Shown piece by piece: positions 24,208 through 25,972 of a stretch of 25,972 bases of DNA (within the stretch, counting starts at the first letter, position 1; the number at the start of each line of letters is the position of its first letter). The stretch is from the NCBI GenBank assembly GCA_002433055.1, contig DJHJ01000037.1, positions 5,301 through 31,272 of the forward strand. The letters run 5' to 3'. The notes under the pieces were generated by a model, which was given only the letters and a program-made list of their open reading frames with translations, had not been told where the DNA came from and did no database searches. This DNA is from Acidobacteriia bacterium UBA6623. GTDB lineage: Bacteria; Acidobacteriota; Terriglobia; Bryobacterales; UBA6623. The translations under genes were made by a program, and so were the position numbers.

Positions 24208-25098
24208 ATGGAACTTGTTCGAAATCGTTTCTCTTGGAAAATCCGAAACCAGGAACTGGTGCTAGGGGTCAGAACCATTCTGATGGGAGTCCTTGATGTA
24301 TATTCCCCGAAACCTGTGAAAGATAAAGAGTGGATCGAGCATGTTTTAGATAGAGCCATTCAGCTGGAACGCGAGGGCTCAGATCTTTTAGACATCCAGC
24401 CATTCGGAGAAGTATCAGAATGGGGAAAACAGTCGACCTGGCCGGTGTCCAACTCCGACGAAGAGTTACGTCGGCTTGTTCCTGTTGTTAAAAAACTTCG
24501 TTCCAGAATTGATATTCCGATTTGCGTGACGACCCACCTTGCTGACACAGCCGAACGGGTATTAGAGCTGGGTGTTGATGTCATTCGAGATTGGAGTGGG
24601 CTCTGTGTCGATCCGAGAATGGCGACAGTAGTGAATCGTTATGATGCAGGTTTGGTTCTGGGGCATGCTCGTGGAGAGCCAAAGAATTGGTCAAAGTTGC
24701 TACCATTATCAGACCCAATTTCTGGGATTGGGAAAGATCTACAAAACTCAATGGCGCGAGCGCGAGAAGCCGGGATTGATCCTTCTCGAATAGTTCTAGA
24801 TCCTGGTTTTGAACATGGTAAGACAACCAGTGAGAACTTGCTAATGTTGACAAATCTCGATCTTCTGGCAAACTCGCAACGCCCAGTTTTAGTTAGTTTT
24901 TCGGGGAAAAGGTTCTTGACAGCATCAGTGCGATCGACTCAAGATGAGTTCCAATATGCTGAAATGGCAGCAGCGAGTGCGGCTCTATTGGCGGGCGTGC
25001 ATATTCTGCGGGTTGCTGATGTCGAAAAACAGAGCTACGTGGCACAATTCCTAGATCGCTTATTTGGGTCTTTGGAACAAGAAATAGATCCCGACTAA
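24208..25098 (+). CDS. Divergent dihydropteroate-synthase-like protein
   Basis: A 296-residue TIM-barrel protein that follows the DHPS (FolP) order of motifs but lacks several canonical residues. MGVLDVYSPKPV replaces MGILNVTPDSFSDGG (Asn to Asp30); the STRPG loop is absent, with DIQPFGEVSEWG in its place; ICVTTH replaces ISVDT (Asp to Thr108); VIRDWSG replaces INDISG (Asn to Arg127); RVADV replaces RVHDV (His to Ala270). Kept are GHARGEP, LDPGFEHGKT (Asp198, Lys205), Lys234 and Arg268. The two phosphate-side positive residues survive while much of the pterin and PABA site does not. It is 13 nt upstream of an aminotransferase gene. A pterin-type ligand or another phosphorylated compound is possible; ordinary folate synthesis seems unlikely. 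Confidence 0.72.
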   Translation: MELVRNRFSWKIRNQELVLGVRTILMGVLDVYSPKPVKDKEWIEHVLDRAIQLEREGSDLLDIQPFGEVSEWGKQSTWPVSNSDEELRRLVPVVKKLRSRIDIPICVTTHLADTAERVLELGVDVIRDWSGLCVDPRMATVVNRYDAGLVLGHARGEPKNWSKLLPLSDPISGIGKDLQNSMARAREAGIDPSRIVLDPGFEHGKTTSENLLMLTNLDLLANSQRPVLVSFSGKRFLTASVRSTQDEFQYAEMAAASAALLAGVHILRVADVEKQSYVAQFLDRLFGSLEQEIDPD

Positions 25099-25111
25099 AA
25101 ATATTGAAATT

Positions 25112-25972
25112 ATGACCCTTCCATCTGTATTGCGAGACTCTCAAACATTAAAGGCGTACGCGGACAAAACTCCGCAATCAGCACAATCTTACCGAGAAGC
25201 ACGGACAACCTTCCCTAGTGGCATTACACATGATGTGCGCTTTCTTCTGCCGCATCCACTGTGCGTTGAATATGCAGATATGGGGAATAAGTGGGATGTT
25301 GATGGCAATCAGTATGTCGACTACTTCGGCGGGCATGGAGCTTTGATGTTGGGTCACAACCACCCAGTCGTCATCGATGCGGTACAAGAACAGATAAAAC
25401 GCGGTGTTCACTACGGGGCATCACACGAGTTGGAACTAGAGTGGGGTCAATTAGTTCGTTCGATGATTCCTTCTGCTGAGCGGGTACGGTTTACTGTTAC
25501 GGGTACTGAAGCTACACACTTGGCTCTCAGGGTGGCACGAGCTTCAACTGGCAAGTCGAAGGTTGTACGGTTTTGGACGCACTTTCACGGCTGGCATGAT
25601 CATGTGGCTTTTGCCCGTGGGAAATCTGAAATGACTCCTGAAGGTATACTCCCCGAGGTTGTCAATGGAATGTTGGTCGCACCTTCGGGCGAGATCGATT
25701 ATCTCGAAAATTTATTTTCCAAACGTAACGATATTGCCGCTGTCATTCTCGAACCTACTGGTTCGACGTTTGGTAAAGTGCCGATTGATCCACAGTTTCT
25801 TACGGATCTTCGGAATCTCACGAAAAAACACGGTATTGTGCTTATTTTTGATGAGGTCGTCACGGGGTTTAGATGTTCGACCGGTGGAGCACAGGGTTTC
25901 TATGGAGTTACTCCAGACCTTACAACAGTGGCGAAGATTTTGGGTGGTGGGTACCCTGCTGGAGCTGTGGTT
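25112..25972 (+). CDS. Class III aminotransferase (HemL-like), 3' end missing
   Basis: The frame is open to the right window edge; 287 codons are visible. It shows the subgroup III layout: TFPSGITHDVR near the start, WDVDGNQYVDYFGGHGALMLGHNHP, TVTGTEATHLALRVARA (phosphate binding), FHGWHD, LIFDEVVTGFR (Asp247) and TVAKILGGGYPAGA with the Schiff-base Lys275. GTEA and AKILGGG are shared with glutamate-1-semialdehyde aminomutase, but also with many aminotransferases of unknown substrate, and the N-terminal 30 residues are not typical of HemL. It starts 13 nt after the DHPS-like gene with no clear ribosome site, suggesting translational coupling. Roughly the last third, including the C-terminal domain, is missing. 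Confidence 0.86.
   Translation, partial: MTLPSVLRDSQTLKAYADKTPQSAQSYREARTTFPSGITHDVRFLLPHPLCVEYADMGNKWDVDGNQYVDYFGGHGALMLGHNHPVVIDAVQEQIKRGVHYGASHELELEWGQLVRSMIPSAERVRFTVTGTEATHLALRVARASTGKSKVVRFWTHFHGWHDHVAFARGKSEMTPEGILPEVVNGMLVAPSGEIDYLENLFSKRNDIAAVILEPTGSTFGKVPIDPQFLTDLRNLTKKHGIVLIFDEVVTGFRCSTGGAQGFYGVTPDLTTVAKILGGGYPAGAVV

Noticed and set aside
24208..25098. Calling the DHPS-like gene folP
   Set aside because: Several substrate-binding residues of DHPS are absent and no folate gene is nearby.
25112..25972. Calling the right-end aminotransferase hemL
   Set aside because: GTEA and AKILGGG are shared with HemL, but the N-terminus differs and the C-terminal third is missing, so the specific name is not supported.
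1..25972. CRISPR arrays, tRNAs, rRNAs, transposases or attachment sites
   Set aside because: I read the gaps between genes and saw no regularly spaced repeats, no cloverleaf pattern and no transposase-like protein. A covariance-model search would be needed to exclude small RNAs.

Overview
The window is a compact bacterial chromosome segment with about 26 protein genes on both strands. I see no rRNA, tRNA, CRISPR array or insertion sequence, and no gene-free stretch over 300 bases (the largest gaps are about 250, 245, 227 and 221 nt). The elongation factor P sequence (loop with PGNKRGF, then VQAKMRSRASGA), a DUF1501 protein, Tat-exported Gfo/Idh proteins and a GMC/gluconate-dehydrogenase-subunit-3 pair together suggest Acidobacteriota, perhaps a marine lineage of moderate GC. 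That placement is inference from remembered family sequences, not a search.

Layout. 1-5082: a truncated sialidase-like lipoprotein (-), efp (+), a Tat-linked two-gene GMC dehydrogenase (-) and glycerol kinase (-). 5193-8569: alpha/beta hydrolase (+), secreted acetamidase/formamidase (-), rimI-like acetyltransferase (-) and periplasmic methionine-sulfoxide reductase msrP (+). 8823-12464: rmlD-like reductase (+) converging on ssb (-), molybdate-binding modA (-), MFS transporter (+). 12570-17473: DUF1501 protein (-), then a class III aminotransferase, argC and argB (+). 17719-22385: FmdB zinc ribbon, thrS, and two tandem Tat-exported Gfo/Idh oxidoreductases (+). 22613-25972: DedA-type membrane protein, two-domain GNAT, a divergent dihydropteroate-synthase-like protein and a second class III aminotransferase cut by the window end (+).

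How genes work together. Housekeeping genes (efp, ssb, argBC, thrS, rimI) are interleaved with envelope oxidoreductases. Five proteins carry visible twin-arginine motifs (GMC partner subunit, MsrP, DUF1501, both Gfo/Idh), so Tat export of cofactor enzymes is a theme. ModA would supply molybdate for molybdoenzymes such as MsrP. The part least explained by known pathways is the last cluster, where a DHPS-fold protein has lost several canonical pterin-site residues and sits 13 nt before an aminotransferase of unknown substrate.

Start codons. Several genes appear to use TTG or GTG starts with strong Shine-Dalgarno sequences (efp, msrP, rmlD) or with weaker ones (modA, argB, GNAT). I moved several starts away from the longest open frame on that basis.
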